This document shows, one piece after another, positions 11,490 through 19,731 of a stretch of DNA of 64,000 nt. Position 1 is the stretch's first letter. Each line of letters starts with the position of its first letter. The notes under the pieces are model-generated. The model was not told where the DNA came from. It was given only the letters and a program-made list of their open reading frames with translations, and ran no database searches. Origin of the DNA: Saccharomonospora sp. CUA-673. Lineage in GTDB: Bacteria > Actinomycetota > Actinomycetes > Mycobacteriales > Pseudonocardiaceae. The position numbers and the translations under genes were made by a program. The DNA is taken from contig NZ_MKKE01000016.1 of assembly GCF_001942305.1 (NCBI RefSeq), positions 17,253 through 81,252 on the forward strand, read 5' to 3'.

Positions 11490-11681
11490 GTGGCTGCCGT
11501 GTGCGACGTCTGTGGCAAGGGGCCGGGCTTCGGCAAGTCGGTCTCGCACTCTCACCGGAAGACGAACCGCCGGTGGAACCCGAACATCCAGACCGTGCAC
11601 GCGAAGCTCGGGCTTTCCCAGAAGAAGCGTATGAACGTGTGCACGTCCTGCCTGAAGGCGGGCAAGGTCGTTCGGGGCTGA
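11490..11681 (+). CDS. rpmB: 50S ribosomal protein L28
   Basis: This 63-residue large-subunit protein starts at GTG 11490, eight bases after GAGGAG. It keeps both CXXC pairs (CDVC near the start and CTSC near the end), so it is the zinc-binding C+ paralogue. Actinobacteria often carry a C- copy induced under zinc starvation elsewhere. The core RRWNPNIQ motif is present. It is divergent from the DAK2 gene and followed by a strong hairpin and the first 21-nt repeat array. Confidence 0.97.
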   Translation: MAAVCDVCGKGPGFGKSVSHSHRKTNRRWNPNIQTVHAKLGLSQKKRMNVCTSCLKAGKVVRG

Positions 11682-11702
11682 CGCCTCAGAACCACAGTTT
11701 TC

Positions 11703-11737
11703 GAGGGCCCCGGGGATCACAGATCCCCGGGGCCCTC
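11703..11737 (+). terminator. 16-bp perfect hairpin downstream of rpmB
   Basis: GAGGGCCCCGGGGATC (11703-11718) pairs perfectly with 11722-11737 across a 3-nt loop. No U-tract follows, as is common in high-GC actinomycetes. It lies 21 bp past the rpmB stop. Confidence 0.75.
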
Positions 11738-11747
11738 TCCGTGCGCC

Positions 11748-11831
11748 GTGTCAGCACCCCACGACGCCGTGTCAGCATCCTGCGACGCCGTGTCAGCACT
11801 TCACGTCGCCGTGTTGGCACCCCACGACGAC
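11748..11831 (+). repeat. 21-nt repeat array A (4 units)
   Basis: Four consecutive 21-nt units start at 11748, 11769, 11790 and 11811. Units 1-3 begin GTGTCAGCA and unit 4 begins GTGTTGGCA; units end in ACGACGCC, GCGACGCC, ACGTCGCC and ACGACGAC. The array lies between convergent rpmB and ung. Its last unit and following bases form the hairpin CCCACG...CGTGGG next to the ung stop. Same family as the arrays at 18877, 19638 and 54006. Confidence 0.85.
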
Positions 11832-11839
11832 GGCGTGGG

Positions 11840-12520
11840 TTACGGGAGGCGCCAGTCGATCGGTGCGGAACCCTGCGCCTGGAGGAGTTCGTTGGCGCGG
11901 CTGAACGGCCGTGAGCCGAAGAAGCCGTTGTGGGCCGACAGCGGGCTCGGGTGCACCGACTCGATGCACCGGTCGGCGCCGATCAGCGGCTTGAGCTTGC
12001 GGGCGTTGCTGCCCCACAGGATCGCGACGAGGGGCTGGTCACGTGCGGCGAGCGCGCGGATCGCCTGTTCGGTGACGTCCTCCCAGCCCTTGCCCTGGTG
12101 GGAGTTCGGCTTGCCCGGCTGCACCGTCAGCGACCTGTTCAGCAGCAGCACACCCTGCCGGGTCCACGGCGTCAGATCGCCGTTGGACGGCATCGGATGG
12201 CCGAGGTCGTCGACGTACTCCTTGTAGATGTTGACCAGGCTCTTCGGCAGTGGCCGGACGTCGGGCGCCACGGCGAAGCACAGGCCGATCGCGTGCCCCG
12301 GCGTCGGGTACGGGTCCTGGCCCACGATCAACACCCGCACGTCGGCCAGCGGCTGCTGGAACGCCCGCAGGATGTGCTCGCCCGCGGGCAGGTAGGTCCG
12401 CCCCGCGCCGATCTCGGCACGCAGGAACTCGCCCATGGCGCCGATCTTGTCCGCGACGGGTTCGAGTGCCTGGGCCCAGCCCGCGTCGACGACGTCGGTG
12501 AGTGCTCGCGCTGAAGTCAC
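11840..12520 (-). CDS. ung: uracil-DNA glycosylase, family 1
   Basis: It excises uracil from DNA in base-excision repair. Family-1 motifs are intact: the water-activating loop [16 protein letters not shown], the Leu-insertion/minor-groove motif [17 protein letters not shown], and the central LLLNRSLTV. Length is 226 residues, standard for the family. The start GTG 12520 is chosen because the protein begins directly with the conserved helical region; AAGG about nine bases upstream is a weak ribosome-binding site. It converges on rpmB across repeat array A and follows the gamma-carbonic-anhydrase gene with a 22-bp gap. Confidence 0.95.
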   Translation of the reverse strand: MTSARALTDVVDAGWAQALEPVADKIGAMGEFLRAEIGAGRTYLPAGEHILRAFQQPLADVRVLIVGQDPYPTPGHAIGLCFAVAPDVRPLPKSLVNIYKEYVDDLGHPMPSNGDLTPWTRQGVLLLNRSLTVQPGKPNSHQGKGWEDVTEQAIRALAARDQPLVAILWGSNARKLKPLIGADRCIESVHPSPLSAHNGFFGSRPFSRANELLQAQGSAPIDWRLP

Positions 12521-12542
12521 AGTCCGGGACCTTATCGACCCG

Positions 12543-13064
12543 CTAGTCCAGCCTGCGCAGCTCCGTCCGGAACCGCCGCGCGCGCTCGACGTAGCCGTCG
12601 ACGACGCGGGTGATCGCGTCGGTGCCGAGCGAGGTGTTCTCCCGTGTCTTCGCCGGCACGCCCAGCGCGATGTGCCCGGACGGCACGTGCCCGCGGTACG
12701 ACACGACCGCACCGGCGCCGACGACGCCGCCGTCCTCGACGACGGTGCCGTTGAGGACCACGGATCCGGACGCGATGAGACAACCAGACCCGATCGTCGC
12801 GCCCTCGACGTGCACGTTGTGGCCGATCGCCGAACCCGCGCCGAGGATCGTCGGCTGTCCCTTCGCGACGTGCACGACGCAGCCGTCCTGGACGTTGGAC
12901 CGCGCGCCGATCTCGATGTGGTCGTTGTCGGCCCGCAGCACCGTCTGCGGCCAGATCGACGCCTCGGGTCCGAGTCGCACGTCACCGATGATCGTCGCGT
13001 CGGGATGCACCCACGCGTCCGGGTGGATGTCCGGTTCGAGCGCACCGAGTGCGTAGATCGCCAT
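12543..13064 (-). CDS. gamma-carbonic-anhydrase-like left-handed beta-helix protein
   Basis: The 173 residues are built of hexapeptide repeats ([44 protein letters not shown]) forming a left-handed beta helix. Three His ligands typical of gamma-class carbonic anhydrases appear in the region [20 protein letters not shown]. Members bind zinc or iron as trimers; many (PaaY/YrdA-like) have weak or untested carbonic anhydrase activity, so a function is not asserted. The start ATG 13064 lies 7 bp after the GNAT stop, indicating an operon. Confidence 0.85.
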   Translation of the reverse strand: MAIYALGALEPDIHPDAWVHPDATIIGDVRLGPEASIWPQTVLRADNDHIEIGARSNVQDGCVVHVAKGQPTILGAGSAIGHNVHVEGATIGSGCLIASGSVVLNGTVVEDGGVVGAGAVVSYRGHVPSGHIALGVPAKTRENTSLGTDAITRVVDGYVERARRFRTELRRLD

Positions 13065-13071
13065 CGCCGAG

Positions 13072-13545
13072 CTACTCCAGTTCCTTCGCCATGCACACGC
13101 TGAGGACGTCCTGGGCGTACACGCCGAACTTGTCGATCTCGCGGTAGCCCGCCGAACGGTACAACGCGATCGCCTCGGGTTGGCGCGTGCCGGTCTCGAG
13201 GACGATGCGCCGGCAGTCGGCGTCGGCGGCGGTGCGTTCGAGGGCGGCGAGCATCGCGCGGGCGTGGCCGTTGCCGCGGTGCGCCTCGACGACGAACATG
13301 CGCTTGATCTCGGCGTCACCGGCGCGCAGCGGTCCCTCGTCCTCGTCGTGCCGGCGCCAGCCGCCGCACGCGATCGGCTCGTCGCCGCGGTAGCCGACGA
13401 GGAAGATCCCGTGCGGTGCGGCGAACTCCGCCGGGTCGACGGGCGTCACGTCGGGGTCGCCGTAGCGCGTGACGTACTCCTGCTGCACGAGCTCGATGAG
13501 CTTGGTCGAGTCCACATGGTCGAAGGGCAGCGTGCGAATGTCCAC
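13072..13545 (-). CDS. GNAT-family N-acetyltransferase
   Basis: The 157-residue protein carries the GNAT acetyl-CoA site motif [21 protein letters not shown] (RGNGHA loop), followed by [19 protein letters not shown], the motif B helix. The N-terminal half has [19 protein letters not shown]. The substrate is unknown; related small GNATs acetylate amino acids, antibiotics or protein N-termini. The start GTG 13545 is the only plausible one. It lies in a tight minus-strand cluster with thiL upstream (18-bp gap) and the gamma-CA gene downstream. Confidence 0.88.
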   Translation of the reverse strand: MDIRTLPFDHVDSTKLIELVQQEYVTRYGDPDVTPVDPAEFAAPHGIFLVGYRGDEPIACGGWRRHDEDEGPLRAGDAEIKRMFVVEAHRGNGHARAMLAALERTAADADCRRIVLETGTRQPEAIALYRSAGYREIDKFGVYAQDVLSVCMAKELE

Positions 13546-13563
13546 CCGTCCATGTAACCCGAT

Positions 13564-14541
13564 TCAGCGCCAGTGTTCCCAGCCGTTTTCGCCGTCGTAG
13601 GGCTTTCCGTCGACGGTCACGCCCGTGTCGGGCATCAGCACGGTGCCGATCTGCCGCCAGCCCTGGGGAAGGTCGGTGAACGACGGGAACGTCGCCACCA
13701 GCGCGTGATCCTCCCCACCCGTGAGCACCCAGCGGAGCGGATCGGCGCCGAGCGCGCCGGCGACGTCGACGAGTTTGCGGTCCACGTCGAGCGATTCGGA
13801 CGTGATGTCGATGCCGACGCCGGACGCCTCGGCGAGGTGCCCGAGGTCGGCCAGCAACCCGTCAGAGATGTCGATCATGGAAGTCGCGCCGGCGTCGGCG
13901 GCCACGGGGCCGGCCTCGTACGGCGGTTCGGGCGCCCGCTGGGCGTTGACGACCCCGACCGGCGAGCGGAATCCCCTGCCGAGCACGGCCAATCCGGCCG
14001 CGGCCCAGCCGAGCCGGCCGCACACTGCGACGATGTGGCCGGGCCGCGCGCCCGACCGCGTCACCGGCTCGCGGCCACCCAGGTCGCCGATCGCCGTCAC
14101 GCTCAGCACCAGCTGGTCCGCGCGGACCACGTCACCGCCGACGATGCCCGCACCGGCCCGCTCCGCCTCGGCGGACATGCCGTCGGAGATGGCGGCCGCC
14201 ACGGCGGCGTCGGTGTCGGCGGGGCAGGCGAACCCGGCGACCAGCGACGTCGGCCGCGCGCCCATCGCGGCGACGTCGGCGAGGTTCACGGCCGCCGCCT
14301 TGTGTCCGATCTGCTCGGGCGTGGACCAGTCGAGCCGGAAATGCACGCCCTGGACGAGGACGTCCGTGGTGATCACCACGCGGCCGTCGGGCGCCTCGAC
14401 CACGGCCGCGTCGTCACCCGGCCCGAGCACGGTGCCCTTCGGCAGCTGCTGCCTGCCGACGACCTCCCGGATCAACCCGAACTCGCCGACGTCGGCGACC
14501 GTGCCGCCGACCCCGGCTCTGTCTGTGTCCCGTCCCTCCAC
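13564..14541 (-). CDS. thiL: thiamine-monophosphate kinase
   Basis: It phosphorylates thiamine monophosphate to thiamine pyrophosphate, the last step of cofactor synthesis. The ThiL/PurM-like fold is recognised from GPGDDAAVVEAPDG near residue 45, ITTDVLVQGVHF, KAAAVNLADVAAMGA, and the C-terminal WVLTGGEDHALVATFP. The 325-residue ORF is intact. The start GTG 14541 opens EGRDTDRAG. It is divergent from the AsnC-type RAM domain gene with 90 bp between the start codons, the arrangement also found in mycobacteria. Confidence 0.95.
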   Translation of the reverse strand: MEGRDTDRAGVGGTVADVGEFGLIREVVGRQQLPKGTVLGPGDDAAVVEAPDGRVVITTDVLVQGVHFRLDWSTPEQIGHKAAAVNLADVAAMGARPTSLVAGFACPADTDAAVAAAISDGMSAEAERAGAGIVGGDVVRADQLVLSVTAIGDLGGREPVTRSGARPGHIVAVCGRLGWAAAGLAVLGRGFRSPVGVVNAQRAPEPPYEAGPVAADAGATSMIDISDGLLADLGHLAEASGVGIDITSESLDVDRKLVDVAGALGADPLRWVLTGGEDHALVATFPSFTDLPQGWRQIGTVLMPDTGVTVDGKPYDGENGWEHWR

Positions 14542-14631
14542 ACAACACCTCCGGTGCCCCGCCTGCGGTACGTTGCAGCGACGTTACCTATCTTGAGGCC
14601 GCTGGGGCCCATTCGGACGAAGGGACGCGCC

Positions 14632-14871
14632 GTGGTGCACGCATACATCCTCATTCAGACCGAGGTCGGCAAGGCCGCGTCGGTCGCCGCCGAGATCGCC
14701 GCGCTGCCCGGCGTGGCCAGTTCCGAGGACGTCACCGGTCCGTACGACGTCATCGTGCGCGCCCAGGCCGACAACGTCGACGATCTCGGTCAGCTCGTGG
14801 TGGCCAACGTCCAGAACGTCGACGGCATCACCCGCACGCTCACCTGTCCGGTGGTGAACCTGTCCCGTTGA
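14632..14871 (+). CDS. Lrp/AsnC-type stand-alone RAM ligand-binding domain protein
   Basis: The 79 residues are a single AsnC-type effector domain without a DNA-binding HTH: HAYILIQTEVGKA, LPGVASSEDVTGPYDVIV, and VDGITRTLTCPVV. Such small proteins bind amino acids as decamers and may modulate full-length Lrp proteins. Two tandem GTG codons (14632 and 14635) could start it; GAAGGGACG lies upstream. Its TGA overlaps the TTG start of the DUF3515 gene, so the two are translationally coupled. Confidence 0.88.
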   Translation: MVHAYILIQTEVGKAASVAAEIAALPGVASSEDVTGPYDVIVRAQADNVDDLGQLVVANVQNVDGITRTLTCPVVNLSR

Positions 14872-15536
14872 CCGACCGCACGTCCCCCGACAGCACTCCC
14901 CCGGACGAGGGTTCGCCGTCCGACGGCTCCCCGGACAGCAGCTCCCCGGACAGCAGCTCCCCGGATACCGGCTCCCCGGACAATGGAGCGCCGCCGCGGA
15001 AGCTGCTCATCGGCGCCGCGGTCCTCGCGACCGCCCTCGCCGTGGCCGTCGGCGCGATCGGCATGTTCGCGCGGGGCGGCGATGAGGGCGCCGGTCCGGC
15101 AGCGCACGACGGGTCCGACGACGACGGGCCGCTGCCCGTCGTGTCGATTCCCGCGCCGGAGGCCGACACCGACGAGTGCCGGCAGATCATCGAGGCCGCG
15201 CCCGAGGCGTTGACCTCCTCCGGGGAGCAGCTCGAGCGGCGCGAGCTGGCCGAACCGGCACCGGAGGCGACCGCCGCGTGGGGCGGTAACGACGAGGCCG
15301 TGGTGCTCCGCTGCGGCCTCGAACGTCCGCCCGAGCTGACCCGCACGGCGACGCTGCGGCAGATCAACGGCGTCCAGTGGCTGCACGTGCCCGGCGAGGG
15401 CAGCGCCACGTGGTACGCCGTCGACCGGCCCGCGTACCTGGCCGTGACAGTTCCCGACGGCACGGGAACCGGGCCCCTGCAACGGATTTCGGACCTGGCC
15501 GACGCCGAACTGCGCCAGGTTCCCCTGACCTTCTGA
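14868..15536 (+). CDS. DUF3515 family membrane-anchored protein
   Basis: The 222-residue protein has a cytoplasmic low-complexity N-terminus rich in Ser-Pro-Asp, one membrane segment (LLIGAAVLATALAVAVGAIG, about residues 45-65) and an extracytoplasmic domain with a Cys pair (TDECRQII and VLRCGLE). This matches the actinobacterial DUF3515 family that sits between thiL and ddl in many genomes (Rv2980 position, from memory). Function is unknown; proximity to ddl suggests an envelope role, which is inference. The TTG start overlaps the preceding stop codon by 4 bp. It converges on ddl with a 29-bp gap. Confidence 0.85.
   Translation: MTDRTSPDSTPPDEGSPSDGSPDSSSPDSSSPDTGSPDNGAPPRKLLIGAAVLATALAVAVGAIGMFARGGDEGAGPAAHDGSDDDGPLPVVSIPAPEADTDECRQIIEAAPEALTSSGEQLERRELAEPAPEATAAWGGNDEAVVLRCGLERPPELTRTATLRQINGVQWLHVPGEGSATWYAVDRPAYLAVTVPDGTGTGPLQRISDLADAELRQVPLTF
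14926..14985 (+). repeat. 15-bp in-frame tandem repeat in DUF3515 gene
   Basis: Four head-to-tail 15-bp units each begin GCTCCCCGGA (14926, 14941, 14956, 14971) and encode SPDSS-type pentapeptides. Period divisible by three keeps the frame; this is a likely length-variable linker. Confidence 0.85.
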
Positions 15537-15565
15537 GCCGCCGCCCGGGAGCCGCCGCCCGCGCC

Positions 15566-16663
15566 TCAGCGCAGGCCGGTGCCGCGGGCGATCGCGGTGT
15601 CGACGAGCGTGGCCAGCAGTGTCGGGTAGTCGACGCCGGTCACGGCCCACATCTTCGGGTACGCCGACGTCGATGTGAAGCCCGGCATCGTGTTGACCTC
15701 GTTGATGATCAGCTCACCGGAGTCGGTGACGAAGAAGTCGACGCGTGCCAGGCCCTGGCAGTCGAGTGCGCGGAACGCGTCGACCGCGCAGGCACGCAGC
15801 CGCTCGATGACGGCGTCGTCGAGCTTGGCCGGGATGTCGAGTTCGGCGTCCTCGCCGAGGTACTTGGTCTCGAAGTCGTACCAGGCGTCGGAATCGTCGG
15901 ACAGCACACGGATCTCGGCCGGCAGCGAGGCCTCGACGCGGCCGTCGGGGAACTCGAGCACGCCGCATTCCACCTCGCGTCCGGAGATGCCCGCCTCGAT
16001 GAGCACCTTCGGATCGGTCCGGCGTGCCACGGCGATCGCCTCGTCCACCTGGGACCAGTCGGTGACGCGCGTGATGCCGACCGACGAGCCCGCGCGGGCG
16101 GGCTTGACGAATGCGGGCAGTGCCAGGCGTTCCCGGTCGGCCTCGGGCAGAGTGGACTGTCCACGCGGGACTGTCGCATAGGGACCGACGGGAAGCCCCT
16201 CCGCCAACAGGAGCTTCTTGGTGAACTCCTTGTCCATGGCCGCGGCGCTGGCCAGCACACCCGCCCCGACGTAGGGCAGGTCGGCCATCTCCAGCAGTCC
16301 CTGGATGGTGCCGTCCTCGCCGAAAGCGCCGTGCAGCACGGGGAACACGACATCCACCTCGGACAGCACCTCGGCCTCGCGTCCGGGCTGGACACTCACG
16401 ACGCTCTTGCTCGTCGGGTCGCCGGCGAGCACGAGTGCCTGCCCGTCGTCGACCGACGGCAGCGCGGTGCCCTTGATCTGCAGCGCCGTCGGGTCGTCGG
16501 TGCCGAGCACCCAACCCCCCGACGGGGTGATACCGACGGGGACGACCTCGAACCGCTCCGGGTCGAGGTTCGCCAGCACGGAGCCGGCGGACACGCAGGA
16601 GATCGTGTGTTCGCTGCTGCGGCCGCCGAACACCACGGCCACGCGCGTCTTGCCGCTACTCAT
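15566..16663 (-). CDS. ddl: D-alanine--D-alanine ligase
   Basis: It makes the D-Ala-D-Ala dipeptide for peptidoglycan. The ATP-grasp enzyme has the N-terminal [16 protein letters not shown], the [16 protein letters not shown] motif, [18 protein letters not shown] (ATP-binding loop), and the C-terminal ARVDFFVT and [11 protein letters not shown] with the Mg ligands. The ORF is intact at 365 residues. The start ATG 16663 begins SSGKTRVAV. It sits 11 bp after the MocR regulator stop on the same strand. Confidence 0.96.
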   Translation of the reverse strand: MSSGKTRVAVVFGGRSSEHTISCVSAGSVLANLDPERFEVVPVGITPSGGWVLGTDDPTALQIKGTALPSVDDGQALVLAGDPTSKSVVSVQPGREAEVLSEVDVVFPVLHGAFGEDGTIQGLLEMADLPYVGAGVLASAAAMDKEFTKKLLLAEGLPVGPYATVPRGQSTLPEADRERLALPAFVKPARAGSSVGITRVTDWSQVDEAIAVARRTDPKVLIEAGISGREVECGVLEFPDGRVEASLPAEIRVLSDDSDAWYDFETKYLGEDAELDIPAKLDDAVIERLRACAVDAFRALDCQGLARVDFFVTDSGELIINEVNTMPGFTSTSAYPKMWAVTGVDYPTLLATLVDTAIARGTGLR

Positions 16664-16674
16664 AGGCGGCCACC

Positions 16675-18074
16675 CTACCGGGGCGGGGTCCGGGTCAGTT
16701 CGACGAGAGTGGGCACGCATTCGCCCAGCTCGGCGCGCGAACACCCCGCGTAGCCGACCAGTACACCGTGCGCGGTCGGCGCGGTGGCGAAGTGCCGCGC
16801 CAGCCCGTCCAACAGCACCCCCCGGCGTTTGCCCGCCGCGATCCGCTCCCGCTCGTCGGTCGCCGACCCCAACGGCACGACCAGGTGCGCGCCCGCGTCG
16901 TCGCCGAGCACGCGGACCCCGGCCCGGCCGAACGCCTCGACCAGCACCGTCCGCCGGTCCGACAGCTCCCTGCGGAGCCGGCGCAGATGCCGACCGAGGT
17001 CGCCGTGCCGCGCGAGTTCGACCACGACCTGCTGTCCCGCCGGTGACGGCCGGGTTCCGGTGAGCTCGCGGTGCTCCAGCACGGCCTGCGTCACCGACGG
17101 CGGCGCGACCATCCACCCGGCGCGAGGGTCGGCGTGAGGATCTTGCTCGTCGTGCCGAGGTGCACGACGACGTCCGGGGCCAGTGAGGCGAGCAGCGGCA
17201 ACGGTGCGACGTCGTAGCGCAGTTCGCCGTCGTAGTCGTCCTCGACGACGAGGAAGTCGCGCCGGCGCGCCAGCTCGGTGAGCTCCACGCGCCGCGAGGC
17301 GCTCATCCGGCAGCCCATCGGGTACTGGTGCGCGGGCGAGCAGTACACGGCGCGCACGCCCGGCGGGATCAGGTCGGTACGCAGGCCCTCGTCGTCGATC
17401 GGCACGCCCGCGACGCGCATGCCCGCGCGGGAGAACGCCTGCACTGCCCGCTGGTAGCCGGGTTCCTCGACGGCTACCAGATCGCCGGGCCGCAGCACGG
17501 CCGCGGCGAGTTCGACCACCGCCGCGGTCGTGCCGCCCGTCGCGAGGACCGATTCGGTGTCGGCGTCCAGACCCCGGTGTCGCAACAGATGTTCGGCGAT
17601 CACCTCGCGGTACTCCCCCAGTCCCGTGCGCGAGAGGTACACCGCGGGCGGGGTGTCCGAGGCCGCCCGCCACGCCCGGCGCCACGCCGACCGGTCGAGC
17701 CCCTCGGCCCACGGGACGCCGGGCAGCAACGCGAGCCGGCCCGACGGCAGCTCGTCGCGGGCCGCGGCGGACCGGTGTTCCGGGCGGGCCGTCGGCGGGG
17801 ACGTCGTCACGTACGTGCCCGACCCGTGTTTGCCGACGATCCAGCCCTCGGCGTGCAACTGCTCGTAGGCGGCCGCCGTCACGGTGCGGCTGACGCCGAG
17901 CCGGTCGGCCAGCGCTCGCGTCGACGGCAGCCGGTCACCGCCCCGCAGATGCCCCGACGACGCCGACTCGCGGAGCGCGTCCGCCAACTGCACGGCCAGC
18001 GGCGCGGGCAAGTCGCGATCGAGCGTCACCGGCAGCGCCGTGTCGCCGCGCGGCACGACGTCACCGCGCGACAC
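16675..18074 (-). CDS. MocR/PdxR-type GntR regulator with aminotransferase domain (one apparent frameshift)
   Basis: The N-terminal GntR wHTH (residues about 15-85, with [23 protein letters not shown]) is fused to a fold-type I aminotransferase domain: [36 protein letters not shown] and the PLP-lysine region [12 protein letters not shown]. After TPTL the frame shifts; restoring one C near 17125 gives [13 protein letters not shown], the expected Arg-containing motif, and the protein continues to TAG 16675 (about 466 residues). Such regulators use PLP as effector and usually control the divergent gene, here a PNPOx-family protein 99 bp away. The GTG start 18074 follows AGGGGGCGGAC. Confidence 0.88.
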
Positions 18075-18103
18075 GTCCGCCCCCTGTTCCGCCGATTCCC
18101 CGC

Positions 18104-18136
18104 AAAGTGGACTCCTCGTTCAGCGCCGTTGTGGAC
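18104..18136. promoter_or_regulatory. candidate MocR/PdxR operator, repeated GTGGAC
   Basis: AAAGTGGAC at 18104-18112 and TTGTGGAC at 18129-18136 form a direct repeat about 25 bp apart between the divergent MocR and PNPOx genes. An AAAGTGG core resembles the motif I recall for actinobacterial PdxR. MocR proteins bind direct repeats. Assignment is by position and pattern only. Confidence 0.4.
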
Positions 18137-18173
18137 ATTTCATCATGCCACTGTGTGCGGCATCGTCATCGGC

Positions 18174-18866
18174 ATGTCCTCGAGCACTCCCACCACACCG
18201 TCCCGTCCGTCCTCCACACCGCTGTCCTCCACACCGCGCAGCACGTTGACGCGTAAGAAGGAGCGGGCCTCCGGCGACCGCGCCGATCTGCACTCGGTGC
18301 TCGACGCCGGTCTGCTCTGCCACGTCGCCGTCGTCTCCGGTGGATCGCCGGTGTGCGTGCCGACCGGTTACGGCCGCGACGGCGACACCCTCTACCTGCA
18401 CGGTTCCACCGGGTCCGGCAATGTGCGCGCCGCGAGCAGCGGCGTGGACATCTGCGTCACGGTCACGATTCTCGACGGGATCGTCTACGCGCGCTCGCTG
18501 AACAACCACACGTTCAACTACCGCTGCGCGATGATCCACGGCCGCGCGCGCACGCTCACCGGCGACGACGAACGCGACCACGCGCTGCACGTGATCAGCG
18601 AACACCTCGCACCGGGTTCGTGGGACTACGCGCGCCGGCCGAGCGCGAAGGAACTGGCGGGCGTCACCGTGCTGGCGCTCGATCTGGAGGAGGCGTCGGT
18701 GAAGCTGCGCGACGACGACCCGGGCGAGCAGCCCGAGGACGTCGACCGCGACGACGTGTGGGCCGGGGTGATCGGCGTCCGCACCGTGTTCGACCCGCCG
18801 ACGTCGGCCGCCTATGTACCCGCCGACGTGAAGGCCCCACCCCACGTCACCACTCGAACCCCGTAA
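18174..18866 (+). CDS. pyridoxamine 5'-phosphate oxidase family (split-barrel FMN-binding) protein
   Basis: The 230-residue protein has the PNPOx-like flavin split-barrel pattern: LHSVLDAGLLCHVAVV, VPTGYGRDGDTLYLHGS, GNVRAASSGVDICVTVTI and MIHGRART. The family binds FMN, F420 or heme; this subgroup is often annotated only as pyridoxamine phosphate oxidase family. The divergent MocR regulator suggests a link to vitamin B6. The start ATG 18174 is preferred because the first 35 residues are Ser/Thr/Pro-rich and not conserved; a GTG 18 bp upstream is possible. The stop is followed after 10 nt by repeat array B. Confidence 0.8.
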   Translation: MSSSTPTTPSRPSSTPLSSTPRSTLTRKKERASGDRADLHSVLDAGLLCHVAVVSGGSPVCVPTGYGRDGDTLYLHGSTGSGNVRAASSGVDICVTVTILDGIVYARSLNNHTFNYRCAMIHGRARTLTGDDERDHALHVISEHLAPGSWDYARRPSAKELAGVTVLALDLEEASVKLRDDDPGEQPEDVDRDDVWAGVIGVRTVFDPPTSAAYVPADVKAPPHVTTRTP

Positions 18867-18876
18867 CCCCGCCGCC

Positions 18877-18939
18877 GTGTCAGCACCCCACGTCGCCGTG
18901 TCAGCGTTCTGCGTCGCCGTGTTGGCGTTTCGGGTACGG
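18877..18939 (+). repeat. 21-nt repeat array B (3 units)
   Basis: Units start at 18877, 18898 and 18919. The first begins GTGTCAGCACCCCACG, the second GTGTCAGCGTTCTGCG, the last GTGTTGGCG. The array begins 10 nt after the PNPOx-family stop and reads in that gene's direction, ending 11 bp before the convergent cdo stop. Confidence 0.85.
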
Positions 18940-18950
18940 CCGGCAAGCCG

Positions 18951-19439
18951 TCAGGTGGGGCGGACCTCGGCCGTGAACGGGTCGACGTGGACGGGACGCG
19001 TGGTGCGGCCCGCGGCGCGGTAGACGTGGATGCTGATCGCCGGGTCGGGGCCGTCGTTGCGGACCTCGTGGGCATAGCCGGGGCCGAACACGCGCGACTG
19101 GCCCTGCGCGAGGTTGTGCACCTCGGTCACGACCCGGCCCGCGGGCGCGCGGCGCGTCACCGACTCGGTGAGGTGTCCGGACACGACGGTGAACGCGCCC
19201 ACGGCGTCACCGTGGTCGTGCATCACGGCGTGCTGCCCGGGAAGCCAGCTCAGCAGCCACACCTCGTCGCCGTCGGTGCGGTCGATCAACGTGGCGAACC
19301 GGTGGTCCGGGTCGTAGCGCAGCGAGGTGCGCCAGCGGTCGCGGTCGACGGCGTAGTCGAGCGCGATCCGCACCGGGTGCTTGGCCAGGCGGCCCGCGGT
19401 CTCGGGCAGGGCGATGGTGTTCTCGGGAACGGCGAACAT
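18951..19439 (-). CDS. cdo: cysteine dioxygenase type I
   Basis: It oxidises L-cysteine to cysteine sulfinate with a non-heme iron. The cupin motif 1 HDHG (in QHAVMHDHGDAVGAF) supplies two of the three His ligands, and the third His lies in motif 2 (FGPGYAHEVRNDG). It is 162 residues, normal for bacterial CDO. The start ATG 19439 has AAGGA 11 bases upstream. A 29-residue Cys-rich leader ORF ends 59 nt before the start, and the Shine-Dalgarno can pair with that leader's Cys codons, implying translational control by cysteine. It converges on the PNPOx-family gene. Confidence 0.9.
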   Translation of the reverse strand: MFAVPENTIALPETAGRLAKHPVRIALDYAVDRDRWRTSLRYDPDHRFATLIDRTDGDEVWLLSWLPGQHAVMHDHGDAVGAFTVVSGHLTESVTRRAPAGRVVTEVHNLAQGQSRVFGPGYAHEVRNDGPDPAISIHVYRAAGRTTRPVHVDPFTAEVRPT

Positions 19440-19451
19440 GAACGTGCGAAT

Positions 19452-19522
19452 CCTTGCTGTCGGAAAAGAGTGTGTCGGCGCGGGTTACGAAGCGGAATTC
19501 ACCGGCGACAGCGACAGCAAGG
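19452..19522 (-). promoter_or_regulatory. Shine-Dalgarno-sequestering hairpin of cdo leader
   Basis: On the transcript, CCTTGCTGTCG (19522-19512, inside the leader's Pro-Cys-Cys-Arg codons) is perfectly complementary over 11 bases to CGACAGCAAGG (19462-19452). The second arm contains most of the cdo Shine-Dalgarno AAGGA (19455-19451). Ribosome position on the leader would decide whether the pairing forms. Seen directly in sequence; the regulatory outcome is inferred. Confidence 0.7.
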
Positions 19523-19588
19523 CGCGCAGCACGTACCGCGGCGGCCGGTGACCGGCCCCCGTACGGCGGAAACGTTCTGCGTCAGCAC
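19499..19588 (-). CDS. Cys-rich leader peptide (29 aa) of cdo
   Basis: A GTG-initiated ORF of 29 residues ends ...RRGTCCAPCCRCRR, with five Cys codons at positions 20, 21, 24, 25 and 27, then TGA 19499. Promoter-like elements TTGACG and TTCTCT (17-bp spacer) lie so that transcription would begin at or next to the GTG, making it leaderless. Cys-codon uORFs upstream of sulfur genes are known attenuators in mycobacteria. It is too short for routine gene finders. The alternative is chance, but the Cys cluster directly upstream of a cysteine-degrading enzyme and the matching SD-blocking hairpin argue against that. Confidence 0.75.
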   Translation of the reverse strand: MLTQNVSAVRGPVTGRRGTCCAPCCRCRR

Positions 19589-19595
19589 GTCCGCA

Positions 19596-19624
19596 AGAGA
19601 ACCAGCGACCACCGATGGCGTCAA
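19596..19624 (-). promoter_or_regulatory. predicted leaderless promoter of cdo leader
   Basis: Minus strand: -35 TTGACG (19624-19619), 17-bp spacer, -10 TTCTCT (19601-19596), then 7 nt to the leader GTG (19588). The -10 is non-canonical; the -35 and spacing are good. Confidence 0.55.
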
Positions 19625-19637
19625 GCGCATCCCACGA

Positions 19638-19721
19638 AGTGACACAGAACGCCAACACGGCGACGCCAAGTGCTGACACGGCGACGCGGAACGCTGACAC
19701 GGCGACGTGGGGTGCTGACAC
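19638..19721 (-). repeat. 21-nt repeat array C (4 units)
   Basis: Read on the minus strand, units start at 19721, 19700, 19679 and 19658. Unit 1 begins GTGTCAGCACCCCACG, unit 2 GTGTCAGCGTTCCGCG, unit 3 GTGTCAGCACTTGGCG, unit 4 GTGTTGGCGTTCTG. It begins 10 nt after the gpsA stop in the gpsA direction and ends upstream of the cdo leader promoter. Confidence 0.85.
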
Positions 19722-19731
19722 GGCGGGGCGG

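Noticed and set aside
11748..11831. CRISPR array.
   Set aside because: The units are 21 nt head-to-tail with no unique spacers between repeats, and there are no cas genes in the window.
14571..14594. Promoter TTGCAG/TATCTT for the AsnC-type gene.
   Set aside because: The spacer is only about 10 bp, too short for a sigma-70-type promoter.
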